Shown here in pieces: positions 34,992 through 47,279 of a stretch of 64,000 nt of DNA (position 1 is the first letter of the stretch; every line of letters starts with the position of its first letter). This stretch comes from Membranipora membranacea (taxonomy: Eukaryota; Bryozoa; Gymnolaemata; Cheilostomatida; Membraniporidae), in NCBI GenBank assembly GCA_914767715.1, contig OU612075.1, positions 21,204,001 through 21,268,000 on the forward strand, written 5' to 3'. A model generated the notes under the pieces. It had not been told where the DNA came from. It made no database searches and saw only the letters and a list, made by a program, of their open reading frames with translations. Made by a program: the position numbers and the translations under genes.

Positions 34992-37711
34992 ATGAACTTG
35001 GAGGATAATAACACTGCGATCTTTGTAGAGCAACCATCACCAGGAGCTCTGATGTCTACTGCAGAATTTATACGAGATAAGATATCAGTATGGATCCACC
35101 TTGGTATATTATTCCTTGGTCTGATCTCGAACACTCTTATATTGGTAGTTCTCCGCAAAAAGCTCTATGGAAGTAAGTACAAAATCACATGCATTCCGTT
35201 ACTCTTAGCTGTAGGTGCATTCGTATTCTGACATATTATATAGACTAGAAAGGTTGCCCTTTGGTTCTGCACGATCAACTTGACAATCAAATCCAGGAGT
35301 GTAATCTAGTATTTTCTCAATTCTTGCCTGTAATTTAGATTATTTGGAAATCTAGAATTTACACTTATCTTCAATTAGACTTGCCAAGCGGCACTTTTCA
35401 TGTGACTGGCTTGTCTTGAGTAACTTTAAATACTTTGCTCTAAAATTCTGTCTAGCTCAGAATAAGCTAAAATCTAGTTAAATATTTTGAACTGTACTAG
35501 ACACAGTCTCGTTTTGTCTTCAATCAGCCCTTACTCGATATCTAACTTTAGGACGATTGGTTATTATTATTTTGGTATCAGGACACTATAACCTGTTTTA
35601 CAGGTACGACATACAAAATTATACTAATATTCCTGGCTGTCACAGATGTTATTTGTCTAGTGGTGAACTTCTTCAGCAATGTGATACCTCGTAAGACAAC
35701 CCCTAACTGGTTTACTGTAAGTGAAATTTGTCAAAATAAGGCATGTTATGTTGAATAAATTACTTAACAAGGTTAACCTATAGGATGAAAATACACTAAT
35801 TTAAATTTTTGGCACAGTATTGAATGATGACTACTTTTAGATTGAACATTCCCCTTGTATCTTGGCAGTGAAGAAATGACTGAATCTGAAAATAAGAATT
35901 AAAATTCAGCAAATTTGCCAATAGCAGAGTAGCCAAGGATAAATTCTAAGGCAATCTTTCTATCAGTAGGATATGTAAGTGACTGAACACTGCTCAACAA
36001 AAGTTTTTTTTATGCAGCCTTGCTGGGTGTATTTTTAATTGGTAACCAGAACATTAACAGATGGAAACAAAATGAGGAATAACCATATTAAAGTGTATAA
36101 ATTTCAAAATATATGAAGAGAATAAGATCATATTTCGAGAACTTTCGAAGTTAGATTGAACAGCTACACATGCCAACAAAAAGATGTATATTTGTTTTCC
36201 AGGTATTCCCGACACTACAATCATGCCAGTTCTCACATGTCATACAAGCTGCCAGTACTACAACATCTTCCTGGTATGTTGTGCTAGTCACAGTGGAGAG
36301 ATTTGCGGTCGTCTTTTTCCCACTCAAGGTAATACAGACACAGGATAGCTAAAAACACAGCTTCCGTAATAATCAATCAGATATATCCGGAATAGCTCTT
36401 TCTATCTGCTCTTGTTTGGGAATTAGGTTTGATATACAGCTTTACTTTAATCAAGACTTCAGTCTCAATATTGTCCTGTTTTCCCATATATATATATATA
36501 TAAAAGTGCAAAGATCTTTCTTCAAATTTTCTAAAAAAAACACTAAAATTACATACATTTGGTTTTTCTGGCTATATTAACTATCACTGCAACATTGACA
36601 TACTCCATGTTATTTGGTCATTGATTTTTGCAGGCCAAAACCTTGCTGACGAGGAAGAGAACTTTAATCACTTGTTCTGTGATGCCCATATTTTGGCTGG
36701 CCGCCTACTCCTGGGTCACGATGCCAGCTTATGTGCTGCATGCTGACGGTAAAGTAATCTGCTCAATACAAGGAGAGGCTGTCACTGAGGCAGCCGTTAA
36801 CATGTGGACAAGCTTATATGTCTTCATACCAGCTATTGTGTTGATTTGTTTCAATACTGCCATAATAATAAGACTAAAGAGAGTGAACAGGATCCATAAA
36901 GTACTTAGGAGTCAGCATGTCGCCTTATCAAAGATGGGAATATCTCAGTTATCTATCAACTCAACTGTTACTAACGTAGATAATGAAACTCAAACAGATG
37001 TACCATCCAACTCATCCAGCTTTAATAAATCAGTAGCTTCTTCTGTAAGCTCTACAGATAACTCAGAGAAGATCAGTCTTAAACTCGGGATAAGGTGAGT
37101 CACCCTATCTTATCTCTCAATCTGGTCGGTGAACTGCTCATCCTCTGATTCGAGATCAAAATGACCGATAAACAACAAGACCAAACACTTCTAAAGCCCA
37201 ATGCTTCTGTATATCATGCCTGTATATGTCCCTATGTAGAACTGAAGAATCCTTCTTAGTGGCCATCCAGGCATTCCTTTGTTCGACAGTATTTTAGACA
37301 GTTAAGCGATGAACGCTAGCTCTGATCACCTGATTTTCACCACAAGAGGACCCTCTATCAACTTGAAAACAAATCGGCCAACGGGTCAACTTGGTTAAAT
37401 TATTATCATTTAAACATACGGTACATACATACCTATGAATGGATAATAAAAAACTTTTTTTCTCAAATAATTGCAGGAAAGCGACCAGATTAGTTCTAGC
37501 AGCGTCCATGACCTTTCTCATATTGATGATACCTATAGGTATTAGTAATCTAGTGAAGATATTTACACAGGAGATGTCCGCAGTGGAGAGTGCGAGCAGT
37601 GACTTACATCTTATAGTCGACGAGCTTCTCGGCTGGTTACAATATCTCAACCATTCCATCAACTTCTTTGTATACGTTGTTGCTAATAAGGGATTCAGGT
37701 TTAGTTCATAA
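34992..37711 (+). CDS. Clade B GPCR B3, intact, 371 aa
   Basis: Exons: 34992-35172, 35604-35716, 36203-36328, 36634-37094, 37477-37711. N-terminus of about 35 residues with an NNT sequon; TM1 GLISNTLILV; TM2 LAVTDVICLV; PNWF loop; TM3 with CQF and ERF; TM4 Trp (PIFWLAAY); ECL2 Cys in VICSI; TM5 IPAIVLIC; ICL3 of about 80 residues, Ser/Thr/Asn-rich; TM6 LMIPIG, so Arg of PRG is Ile here; TM7 NHSINFFVY; end NKGFRFSS. It is the last receptor of the array. A poly-G run lies just downstream (37,770-37,786). Confidence 0.93.
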
Positions 37712-38876
37712 TGATGGACCTTTCAGATGGCTCACTGAATATTGTCTCCCTCGGCCAGGGGATTGTCAGGTGGGGGGGGGGGGGGAAATGTCTGGGGGGC
37801 TCAGACTATCTTGTCCCCAGACTTGCCAGGCGCATGATGATAGATGCACTTTCTGTCATATTATGGAAGGAACACTCCAACTAATAATAATAGCTTATTC
37901 CAAAATATAATAAGGTTCCCGTTGACATAATAATCTAACTTTAATCAGCTAGACACAATCTGTTATTAGTTTACAAACAATAAGCCAACTACCAGTAAAT
38001 TGTATTGACACATTTTTCCCATCATGACCAGATCATGTTTATTATATACGCCCATGTGCGTCCCCTTTACTCTATGCTCGTGAGTCTGTGTTTTTTTTGC
38101 TTATTCTTGTTATCCCATGTATTAGTACCCATGGCCTGTATCAAGGCATGTCAGATATTTCTTAGTCATCTGTTTTTGCATGCGTTTTTGCACAATTTTT
38201 CATTATTTCTGCCAAATTGGCAAAAAATGTCCATCACTTCATGACAGACACCTCCGATAAGAGGTGAAAATATATCAGCTTCGATTTGATAACAGTGATA
38301 ATTACGAGTCCGGGTTGTGGTTAGGTAAGGAGCCTTAATGGCGGGGTCGATCATACTATGGCGACCATTAGATAGCAGGTTCGCAAACTCTAGGATACAT
38401 CCCAGATCAACAAGAATATGATTGTGATGACCAATATGATAGCTGTGATGACAGCTGGTTGAGAGCGCGATCTTAATATGAATACCACGAGTAAATATTG
38501 CTTTGAACTGAACAATAAACGACACAAAAATGATAGAGAAGCAGCCTGACTTACCCCAAATAGCTACACAGCGAAGAGGAAGAATAGTTATTGTAAGCTT
38601 TTGCTCAAATTGTTTAATCTGTTGGTGTTTCTTGATAGTAATGTTATCTGTCTTGGTAAGTTTCGCTTTACTTGCTTGTGCTCGGGAGTTGTCTTTTCAG
38701 TATATTAATACAAAGCCATGCCCTAGAATTACATCACGTTTGGTCCAGTTTGCATGCATCTTGAGTTGCTCTTTGAATGGCGAACTTTATCTATCATCCC
38801 TACTACCTGTGATCATATATGAGAATTAGTGAAGGACCTATAAGCATGATAACGAGAAGACTTGTATAACACTTAC
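37712..38876. other. Intergenic between the receptor array and the minus-strand half gene
   Basis: Scanned on the minus strand for the missing 3' exons of the aminotransferase; no PLP-lysine segment (Ser-Pro-His-Lys-Phe type) and no family C-terminus were seen. Open frames on both strands have no recognised domain. A donor-like GTAAGTC lies on the minus strand at about 38,550, after only a few codons following an AG. Confidence 0.5.
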
Positions 38877-41800
38877 CCTCCTCTGTATGGGTTCATGTTG
38901 AGCTCGACGTACGGTGCAGCCATCGCGTAATCCCAGAATGCAACAGCTCCTGCTTTATGCAAACATATCGTTATATCATCGACAGGCAGTACATTGCCTG
39001 TTATATTTGAAGCTGCTGACATACAGCCAATCAGCATACGCTTTGAGTTAGCATATTTCTGTTAAAAAAAATAATAATAATATTATTTGTGGAAAGTTCC
39101 ATTACCAGCTTTACAATACTGCAACGGTCAGGTTTCACTAACACACACTACCAAGCATCAGCAAATAATACAAAACCTTTCATGGCTGCTTTCCCCAATA
39201 GTTGTGAACCAGACAGGCAAAATATTGAGCAACAAGGAATGGTTGGTTAACCGAAGGTTAGGCACTAAAGGCGCATCTATGTCCATTTGCTGAACACTAT
39301 TAAAAATCTTGTTTAGCAATTTGAATATGATAGATTACCCGGAGTAGCACATGTAGTTCTCCCATGTCGAATAAACCCTCCTCGGTCATACCGATCTGAT
39401 GAACCTGCAACATAGAAATATAGCTTTATTCACCGTCTATATCTATGGGTAGAAATATCGAAACAAAAGTAAATGACAAAAGTACTGAACCATATTCAGT
39501 ATACCGCTAGGAATCCAAAATGTGCAATGAGACGTGCAAATTACTATGTTACTATGTTACAATGCACATCACTATACATAAGCTCCCACTAAAGCGAGCG
39601 TGAAGTGGTGCTGGGGGATCTTTCTATTACAAACAGCCAAAATCGGAATATGATCGCTCACTAAGTGAGTGAGCGATACCTGCTAGGCTCTCATCGCTCG
39701 GTCATTGATGGAACTATATACATCTGAGCGAGCGATTTGGGAACGAACTTGTCTAATTAGAAGACCAAGTGAGTGAAACAAGAGCGATGTGATAGTGATA
39801 ACATGAGCGATGTGATAGTGATAACATGAGCGATGTGATAGTGATAACATGAGCGATGTGATAGTGATAACATGAGCGATGTGATAGCGATGTGATAGTG
39901 ATAAAATGAGCGATGTGATAGTGATAACATGAGCGATGTGATAGTGATGTGATAGTGATAACATGAGCGATGTGATAGTGATAACTAGCTTAAGTAAAGC
40001 ATCGCTCTTTCTAATTGAAAGACCCATCTGGCTAACATGACATCTAAACTATACTTTATACACCATGGGTTAAATAGCTGTGTTAGTTCAATGATAGGAT
40101 AACTCTAAGCTATACAATAAAACATGAAAATGGAGGGGGTATCTTTTGTGGTCTGGTAGCCTAAGTCTCAACCATAGACCTACTATACTATATAGTATAT
40201 TAGGTCCATGTTCTCAACATACTGTGTTATAATTGCACTACCCCACCGTGCAACAGATTTTGCATATTTTTATATCCAGATGCTTAATTAAAAATTTATT
40301 TAAAATTTCTGCAGTAAAAAGATACTGTACATGATACAACTTTGGTACCTTCATACTGCGAATAATACATTGCACCGTCAGCGCAAACACACATAAACAT
40401 GCTCAGTTAATCACGCAGTGATTCACTCACGTCCGGAGTTAGCTCTCTCCAAGGCATCAGAGTGGAGTGATGATCATATGGTCCAGCGAACACGACCGGA
40501 GGATCTGAAGATGACAGGTTCAATGAGCTCTTCAATAAATGCATGGCTCCAGTACAACCGCTGCCAGCAAATATGACAGCATCGTGTTCACTAGCATTGA
40601 CACAATCTCTAATAATCTGTCTGTGACAAAAAATTCATAGAAGCATCAGATCTCATGTATTATGCGATATTGGTGAGACACATAAAATATGGAGTTTTCA
40701 CCAACCAGAATTGTCTTCTCTCTGAACATGTAATTTTTGGAAGGACAACCCCAAAATATACTGAAAATGAGCCCATAAGTTCTCTTAGTGATCGTTAGCC
40801 TGACTTGACTAGCTTTGTCAAGTCAGACTACATAATTGCTTAGCACTAACTCAGACACACCTGGATAGCTTCGAAGTGCTGAATACATAATGAAATCGTT
40901 AAACGGCTCGCTAACCTGTTTGTTTTACGCTACACAGAAAAGGCCTTGTTTTGAAATGGGTATGGGTTGTGTACAGTAATCCAATATCCAATAATCCAAT
41001 ACTACTCAATTGTCAGATTTTTTTCATGCAATATAACTATTGAGAAGGACAGTGTTAAGTGATGCGATAGTAACTTATAGTTATCTCCTCTGTTCTTACC
41101 TTGCCTCATGTCTGAATAGTGTGCTCTGTAGTCCAGTCACAGACGTCGTAGTGTGAGTATTAGCGTAAGCAGGTAAAACTTCCTTCCTTATGTAATCCTC
41201 AATAAAAGTCAAAGACCTGCAACAGACAATGTTTAAACACATGTTAACCAGATATGAAAAATAAGTTAACAGAAAACCGACAACTAAAGCAAGGTTACGC
41301 GGAACAAAATTTCTGGAGGATAAAAAGGCCGAGGCCTACAGTATATTGTTACTTTTTAGCAAACTTTTCTTGACTAAACAACTGTGGTTGGTCTCAACAT
41401 TTTTTTCTCAGGTCTCAGACAGCACATTGTGCAACAACATAATCTATACAACTTTGCCACAGGAATAGCTGCATCATAACATATACAGATTGTATATGAT
41501 ATGATGCACGTATCATAATAGCCTAGGCATGTCTTACTGTAATGCAAACAACGAACAGCTTGCTAGTCTCTTTGTAGCTTCGCATACACGTATCCACATG
41601 GGTACGAATTAGGTTGTTGTATGTTGTGCATACCACATCAAACAGTGGAGACAGTTAGAGAGTTTTGTAGCGTGTGGAGTCGTACAAATGCTTTTTCATA
41701 CATTCATAAACAGTTGTCATAGTTGTCATGCCAGCTACTGCGCAATGACACTAATATATAACTTATTGTACAATCAATATAAAGCAGACTCCTGTTGATA

Positions 41801-42774
41801 TGCTACTTACTTTCCAGATGCCACATAATCACAGTATAGCACTACAAAAGAGGAAAAACTATTCTTTAGAGAACGGATACTGCATGAAAGAGTCAAGGGT
41901 CATCAGTTTTAAATAGAAAATTTCTGGTTTCTTCCAACCACAATTCGTACTATTCCATGATTGTAAGTGTTTTGACCTTGGTTTGACCAATGAACTCCCT
42001 CTTCATTGGTTTGACGACGTACTCCCTCTGATGGTTTGGGAGAGAGCAAGTCTTTAATTTTAACTGAGAGAGCCAGTGCCAGGTCACGAGGTTCTATCCT
42101 TAAAGGAGCTCTTCATAACTGTCATTTATTGCAGAAGATGAAAATACTGTGACCAGCAACTTTCATGGCACTACACTACATACACCCAGGCCCTCTATTC
42201 TACTATTGGGACATTTGTGAGAATAGATTAATTGACAAAGACTGCCAGTGGCACTGTCAGTCTCGCTCATCCGAACTCATCAGCTTCTTAGATAGGAGTC
42301 AACATAACATTGGCTGGTGTACGATTAGAAGAAACAAATTGGGACCACCTGGTGTGTTGGCAATCAGAGGCAACACATACAAACATTGGCTACACCTGGG
42401 GCAAGCAATAAACCAGTCCAATGAACTCCCTCATTGAAAAAAACTGCATGTATGTATGTACTTGCACTCAGAACCCAGGTTCTGAGTGGTTTAGATATTT
42501 CAGACCCCCAGTAAACCATATGAAAGCAAGCCTTACCTTTTCTCAAACCATATGGACTTTTGAAGATGTAATCAGCTCCTATGATGTTCTCTCTCAAGTA
42601 CTTGATCAGTTTTGAGGTGTCTTCTTGTTCTTTATAATCTTTATTTTTACTTAGCAGAGTATGAAGAGTTTCATCTACAAACTCGAAGTCATAGAATTTC
42701 CTATGTCCATGAGCATCAACTTCATGACTTAATGCGATATCAACAGGTTTTTCTGACATATTTCTTACTTGCAT
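38877..42774 (-). CDS. Class V aminotransferase (cysteine-desulfurase-like), 5' half only
   Basis: PLP-dependent fold-type I enzyme family related to SufS/IscS; in animals these proteins are poorly characterised. Six minus-strand exons join in frame: 42774-42537, 41841-41811 (31 nt), 41216-41100, 40620-40431, 39404-39339, 39058-38877, giving about 274 residues. Landmarks in order: SPYGLRKG, YCDYVASGKSLTFIEDYI, NTHTTTSVTGLQ, HDAVIFAGSGCTGA (PLP phosphate loop), FAGPYDHHSTLMPWRE, GCMSAASNITG, FWDYAMAAPYVELNMNP (with the Asp that contacts the PLP ring). The last exon ends at a donor after PYRGG, just before where the catalytic lysine exon should come. None was found before the receptor array. 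It may be a truncated duplicate, or the gene may continue beyond or through the array. Confidence 0.85.
39782..39984. repeat. 23-bp minisatellite in an intron of the aminotransferase
   Basis: About nine copies of GAGCGATGTGATAGTGATAACA(T), with two internally shortened units. The flanks (39,640-39,780 and 39,990-40,020) contain related GAGCGA motifs and short palindromes around TCTAATT, so the array may lie inside an older element. Confidence 0.9.
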
Positions 42775-44079
42775 ACAAAAATTGTGGCTGAAACTGTTGG
42801 ACCACTGATTGTAGTATGATGATTGTTAGTACGATTGACACATGGTTTTGTTGTGATATTAACACAGAGCTGATAATAACCCAAGTTCCTGTGTATGCAC
42901 TGGGTGGCGCACTGTCTATTCGAAATAATTTGTGGATTTTGTGTTATATCATTTGGCAATTCGCAACTACTCCCATTACTACTGAGGCAAATGTGGAAGT
43001 GAAGAAATTAAAAAATTCTTTTAGGGAGGCGATCTATTTTTAAATTTCTCATTTACACTACCAAAATACTTGCTGCTGCCCATGCAATCTTCTACTTGAT
43101 CTAGAGGGAATGAAGTACCTTGATGGAGGGTGAGTTGGCTTTTTCTTTTAATAAAGGATTTATAATTGTTTCTTTGGACCATGCACACAATGTGACCATA
43201 TCTTATCATCAATCATCATCATGCATATAAAATTATAATAATATAACTCACAAGGAGGATGAGGGGACAACCGGGGTAAATCTGTTTATATGTCATGTGT
43301 TTGCAACTGTGTATGTTCTATGTATTTTATATTGAAGGACCACTCTAGGCATCTAACATCTACAAATACAGATTGAATACTAACTTACTATAACTAACTG
43401 AGATGAACAAAAGAGTGACAACATATTCAACATATCTCTCCTCTTCTTCTTTAGCACGTACTAGAACATAGCGTAAGCGGTAGGCCTCATTAATTTCAAT
43501 CCTTAGCCAGCATGTGATTCAAATCTGTTGCCTTGCGACTATTTTGTATAGCATTAATATAAGTTTGAGGGCATCACTGTGACCCCAGCTTTGCTTTGGT
43601 TTCACGAACTGTCTTTGGTAAGAAACTGTTATAGTACACTGATTTGTTAGCATATATCGTGGGGGGATCTCCCCGAGTCACTGCCCTGGTAACTGCAACA
43701 TTAGCGGGTCTATCGTTTATATACAAACTCATGCATCCATCCAGCATACAATCAACATCCCCCTTATTAAACCTTAGCAAGATGAGGCAAATGATGATAA
43801 AGATACACAAATGGTAAAACGCAATGTATTAACATGCCTGATGAAAATATTACACAAAAACAACAAAATCAAACAAGTATAATACTATTCAATTAAAGTA
43901 ATAATAATGATTGTAATAAATTGAGTATCAGAATGATATTAAATTAAGCAAGCGATTGCCTCTTTCTCATCGTCAGGATACATCATATTTTCAGTGTGTA
44001 AGTCCCTTCACCCCTCAAGGCGCAGGCCCCTCAGCTTGTTGTCCGACGCCTTCTGGGTCAGACTGGTCACCGTCACTTA
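42775..44079. other. Upstream of the aminotransferase
   Basis: Nothing recognised on either strand. It should contain the promoter of the minus-strand half gene, but no elements can be pointed out. Confidence 0.4.
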
Positions 44080-44530
44080 GTAGAGAATAATATATGGTTG
44101 ATATTTAGCTGGTGTCTTGATGTGTCTGGATCTCTGCCATACTGCTTTAGACTCAGTATCGACTTCTGAGTTTGGTGTAGCAAAGAGGCTTGGAGCTGCT
44201 TTAGTTGGTGTACTTCTTACTCGTGTACATTCTGATGATTTATTTTTTGCTGGTGTACTTACCACTGGAGTACCTCCTGCTGGTGTACTTCCTGCTTATG
44301 ACTGAGCTCCCTCTTCGGTCTGTTCCGACTTAGGTTCAGCTATAGGATGCAGGTCTGCACGATTTCGTCTTACAGCCTTATCTGTACTGCTGTTTGAAAC
44401 TAGGTAAGAACAATCCGACAGCTGATCTACCACTCTTCCCTGTTGTCACTTGTACATTTGAGATGCAAAGTCTCGCAGCAGCAGCACTGGCGAACCAATA
44501 TTCAGCTGGGCAAGTTCCTTAGCTGAGCGA
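44080..44530 (-). mobile_element. Gypsy-type LTR retrotransposon, integrase C-terminal relic
   Basis: The minus-strand translation reads an IGSPVLLLRD-like start, then QQGRVVDQLSD-SYLVSNSS and VRRNRADLHPI. This is the usual C-terminal end of gypsy Pol (a GxVVEVL-like strand followed by RRNR). A tail with several STPA/STPT repeats follows. In-frame stops sit after QMYK and before the STPA tail. No LTRs or other Pol domains were found next to it. This is an old, dead fragment. Confidence 0.6.
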
Positions 44531-44559
44531 TTATAGTCATTTAGTGATATGTATAGTGA

Positions 44560-44960
44560 TTTATAGTGCATGTCTTATTTATATTGGTCTATCTATCTGA
44601 TAGGGTTACTAGTTCTAACTTCTCATGAGCTGCTGTCACACTATCCCTCCCTATGAGGGTTGATAGGAATCTTATGGCATTGTGTTGCACATCCCATTGT
44701 CATTTATTAGATAATCTAATGAGGTTTCTCAAACATATTATACATACTCTGCATATTCAATGTGCAGTCTACAAAGGCTTGTGTAAGCAAGGAGACGAGC
44801 GGTAGCAGGGGCATCATGCAGTGCATGTTTAATCATGCCCAACTGTATTTTGGCTTTTCCAATTACATTCTGAAGTTGTTTGTTAAACTTCAAGTCCGAT
44901 CTATTATGATTCTTGCGGCATAATTGCTAGGCTCACAAGTCACCCATAAATGCTGCCATA
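44560..44960 (-). mobile_element. LINE reverse-transcriptase C-terminal relic
   Basis: Minus-strand translation gives WSDLKFNKQLQNVIGKAK, LGMIKHAL-DAPATARLLAYTSLCR-H-EYAEY, and after a frameshift NAIRFLSTLIGRDSVTAAHEKL. This is the well-known thumb/C-terminal part of CR1/Jockey-like non-LTR elements (DLxWxxHI, AYxSLCRPxLEYA, QxxAARFI). Stops and frameshifts show it is dead. Confidence 0.7.
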
Positions 44961-45281
44961 TCTGCTGACACTATAACCTCAGCATCAACTATTTACGTAA
45001 AATTGCAACATAACGAACAGTGACATACACATACATACATACACAACCCTTCATGGATTTACGGAATAATTGTCATGGTGAAGGGTAGGAGGCGTGGCTT
45101 GCTGAAGTCAAGTTAAGTTCACTTAAGTTTGTTAGATTCTAAAAGTTAGAACAATTCCCTTCTTTATAAACATTGACACAACCTAATGTGGACTATGGAT
45201 ATGTCCTATCCCCTGCCAGTTATAATGTTGGGGTTTTTGACAGAAGTTTTGCTGTCATTTCATCTCAGATTTGATGGTTTA

Positions 45282-45616
45282 GCTGCATTTACACGTCCGA
45301 CAAATCTGCTAATAATAACAACTCCGACATAGATTATAAATCTGCTCTATAATCGTTGTCTGTCAACATGTCAACGATACGCTGTTTACACACTGTTCAT
45401 GCCTAACCGATTTCAACACAAACTTCCAATTCAACTTGTCTCTGATTGGCTAGTGAGACAACTAGTTAGTTTATTGGCTGAACCATTCATAATCGTGAAG
45501 ATTTGTCGTTCACTTGTGACATTGTTACAGATTAACTGTTTACACGGTCAGTCAAATCGGTGACCTGTGTCGGAGTTGTTATTTTTAGCCGATTTGTCGC
45601 ACATGTAAACGCAGCA
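45282..45616. mobile_element. 335-bp MITE-like element with TTA flanks
   Basis: Left end GCTGCATTTACACGTCCGAC and right end GTCGCACATGTAAACGCAGC are inverted repeats continuing through ACAAATC and AACAACTCCGACA. TTA lies at 45,279-45,281 and 45,617-45,619 (one base offset at one end). Internal copies of CTGTTTACAC also occur. PIF/Harbinger-like by target site only. Confidence 0.7.
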
Positions 45617-46257
45617 TTACACTGTAGGTATTGTTGCAAAGCTTAGAATAATCTGACAATGCCTCTTTAAAAACCTCAGAAGGGTGCAGATCTTCCATGT
45701 TCTAGCTTACGAAACCCTTGACGCCTAAAGCTGGAATATGCCTTTTGTGCTTGGTCTCCTGTCACTGGATGTATCATCCTTAGAGAGTCTATTAATTGGA
45801 AAGCCTTAACTAGTTCTCCAACATGAACACAACACAGTTATGATATGTTTGTGAATCACCGGCATCATTGACTCTGGGGAGGTCAGGCTATGATTTTAAA
45901 TTATAATATATTATAAATATTGATGTATATATTCAATCATCTTGAGGTTGATAGAGAGATTTATTTGTAATTGATAAGCTGATACAGACAATAAAATGTA
46001 AAAGACATGATGTTTCGCCCTTGTATGAATTATGATGCTAAATATTCAAGAATGCATCAAATTACATGAGTTATAATCATAATTTTGAAAACTCGAAACA
46101 TGGTAGCACAGGAACGAAAAATTTCACATATTTAAAGCAACCAACATTCAGTTACTGCCTGATAAGTCAAATGTGTTAAAAATTGAAGGTACAAGAGTTA
46201 AATGGTCAAATAACAATTAAATTATTGCCAAGAGTAGGGCAGAGATTAGTATTATCA
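45617..46257. other. No recognised gene
   Basis: AT-rich DNA between a MITE-like element and transposon coding relics. No domain was seen on either strand. Confidence 0.4.
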
Positions 46258-46500
46258 TTATATCAAGAATACCCCTCCCCGGCATCTTGTGCATCTGAAG
46301 TTAGTTACTTTGTTGGTGAGGGGCTCAAAGGCTGTCCAGGGAATGGTGACGCACCCCTTGTGAAACCATTCCTTGCACTCCTCACACTTTTGCGTGTTGT
46401 CCTTGAGCCAGTCGTTAAGCGTGTAATCCTGTAGCTTGGGATACTTTCTCCATTCATCACTAGCCAGCAGTGCTGATTTTCTCGCATCTAACTCCAAAGG
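46258..46500 (-). mobile_element. PHD-like zinc-finger fragment, probably transposon-derived
   Basis: The minus strand encodes LELDARKSALLAS-DEW, then CEECKEWFHKGC and FRCTRCRGG: Cys-x2-Cys, His-x2-Cys and Cys-x2-Cys, which fits a PHD-type treble-clef finger that lacks its first ligand pair in this exon. Fingers like this are common in invertebrate transposon proteins. No ATG starts the frame, so it is likely an internal exon or relic. Confidence 0.5.
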
Positions 46501-46857
46501 GGTTATGCTGAGATAAGCGGAATTAGATAGGATTGCTTGAGAGTCAAAGCTACATCTTTGAGAATCCCATTCTCAATCTTCACAAGAAAACGATTCCAGG
46601 CTTGCATTCGGTTAAAATCACAGAGCATCGCAAAGCTCTCTACAAGAGTAGAATGGAAAAATTAGGGCATCTATTGATTCATTCGCAGTTCATGTCGTAG
46701 TCAGGTCGGAGTGCACCTGGTGGTCCATCAATTCCTCGTCTAAAAAAAAGTTTAAAAAAAAGGTATTAACGGTTGGTGTATTTTTGGTTTCAAATTGTTG
46801 TGGGCAAGTCATCCTTTCATCTTATTTGTTTTATATACTGCTTTTGTAAAAACTCAC

Positions 46858-47251
46858 CTGGGAATATGGTTTCGACAGATTTGATTTCTGCTTGACAGCA
46901 ATCTGTGATCCAATTAGCCGGTTTCCCATCTGGATTCCGGCTTGCGAAGATCCGAGAGCTTGTGATATTGACTGAGTAGTTTCAGATGATATGATGAACG
47001 ATGCAATCGCTCGATATCGTATATCTGTTGGTACTGCAACAAAGAAGAGTGGCAGATCATAACAACTAGTCTTGTATGTTGCGTCAAGCAAACAAAGTTC
47101 ATTTACATATCTCACCGTCAATCTCTTCTGATCATTTGTTTGATGAACAAATAAAAATTGTTCTTCATTTTCTTCGGTGGCTTTTTGTGTATCAAGCCTA
47201 TGTTTTCCTTTTGGCAATGACTCCATATAGCCTTCCAGATTTACTTGGTCA
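46858..47251 (-). mobile_element. MULE/ZSWIM-type transposase exon, frameshifted
   Basis: The minus-strand exon runs from an acceptor (TTCTTCAG) to a donor (CCCAG then GTGAGT). It encodes FLFVHQTNDQKRL, YVNELCLLDATYKTSCYDLP, FFVAVPTD, and IASFIISSETTQSISQAL. This matches the MULE transposase domain as found in ZSWIM-like animal proteins, with the first catalytic Asp in LLDATYKT. After QAL the frame slips; the other frame continues IPDGKPANWITDC, as the family does. It is therefore broken by an indel, and the neighbouring exons are not clear. Confidence 0.7.
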
Positions 47252-47279
47252 TCTGAAGAATTTGTAAAAAGAAACAATT

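Noticed and set aside
38530-38829. Plus-strand hydrophobic protein
   Set aside because: No family features, no splice support, and the overlapping minus strand is equally open.
39683-40027. Minus-strand repeat protein of about 114 codons
   Set aside because: Created by the 23-bp minisatellite in an intron.
42165-42437. Plus-strand gene antisense to the aminotransferase
   Set aside because: Falls in intron 1 of the minus-strand gene and shows no domain.
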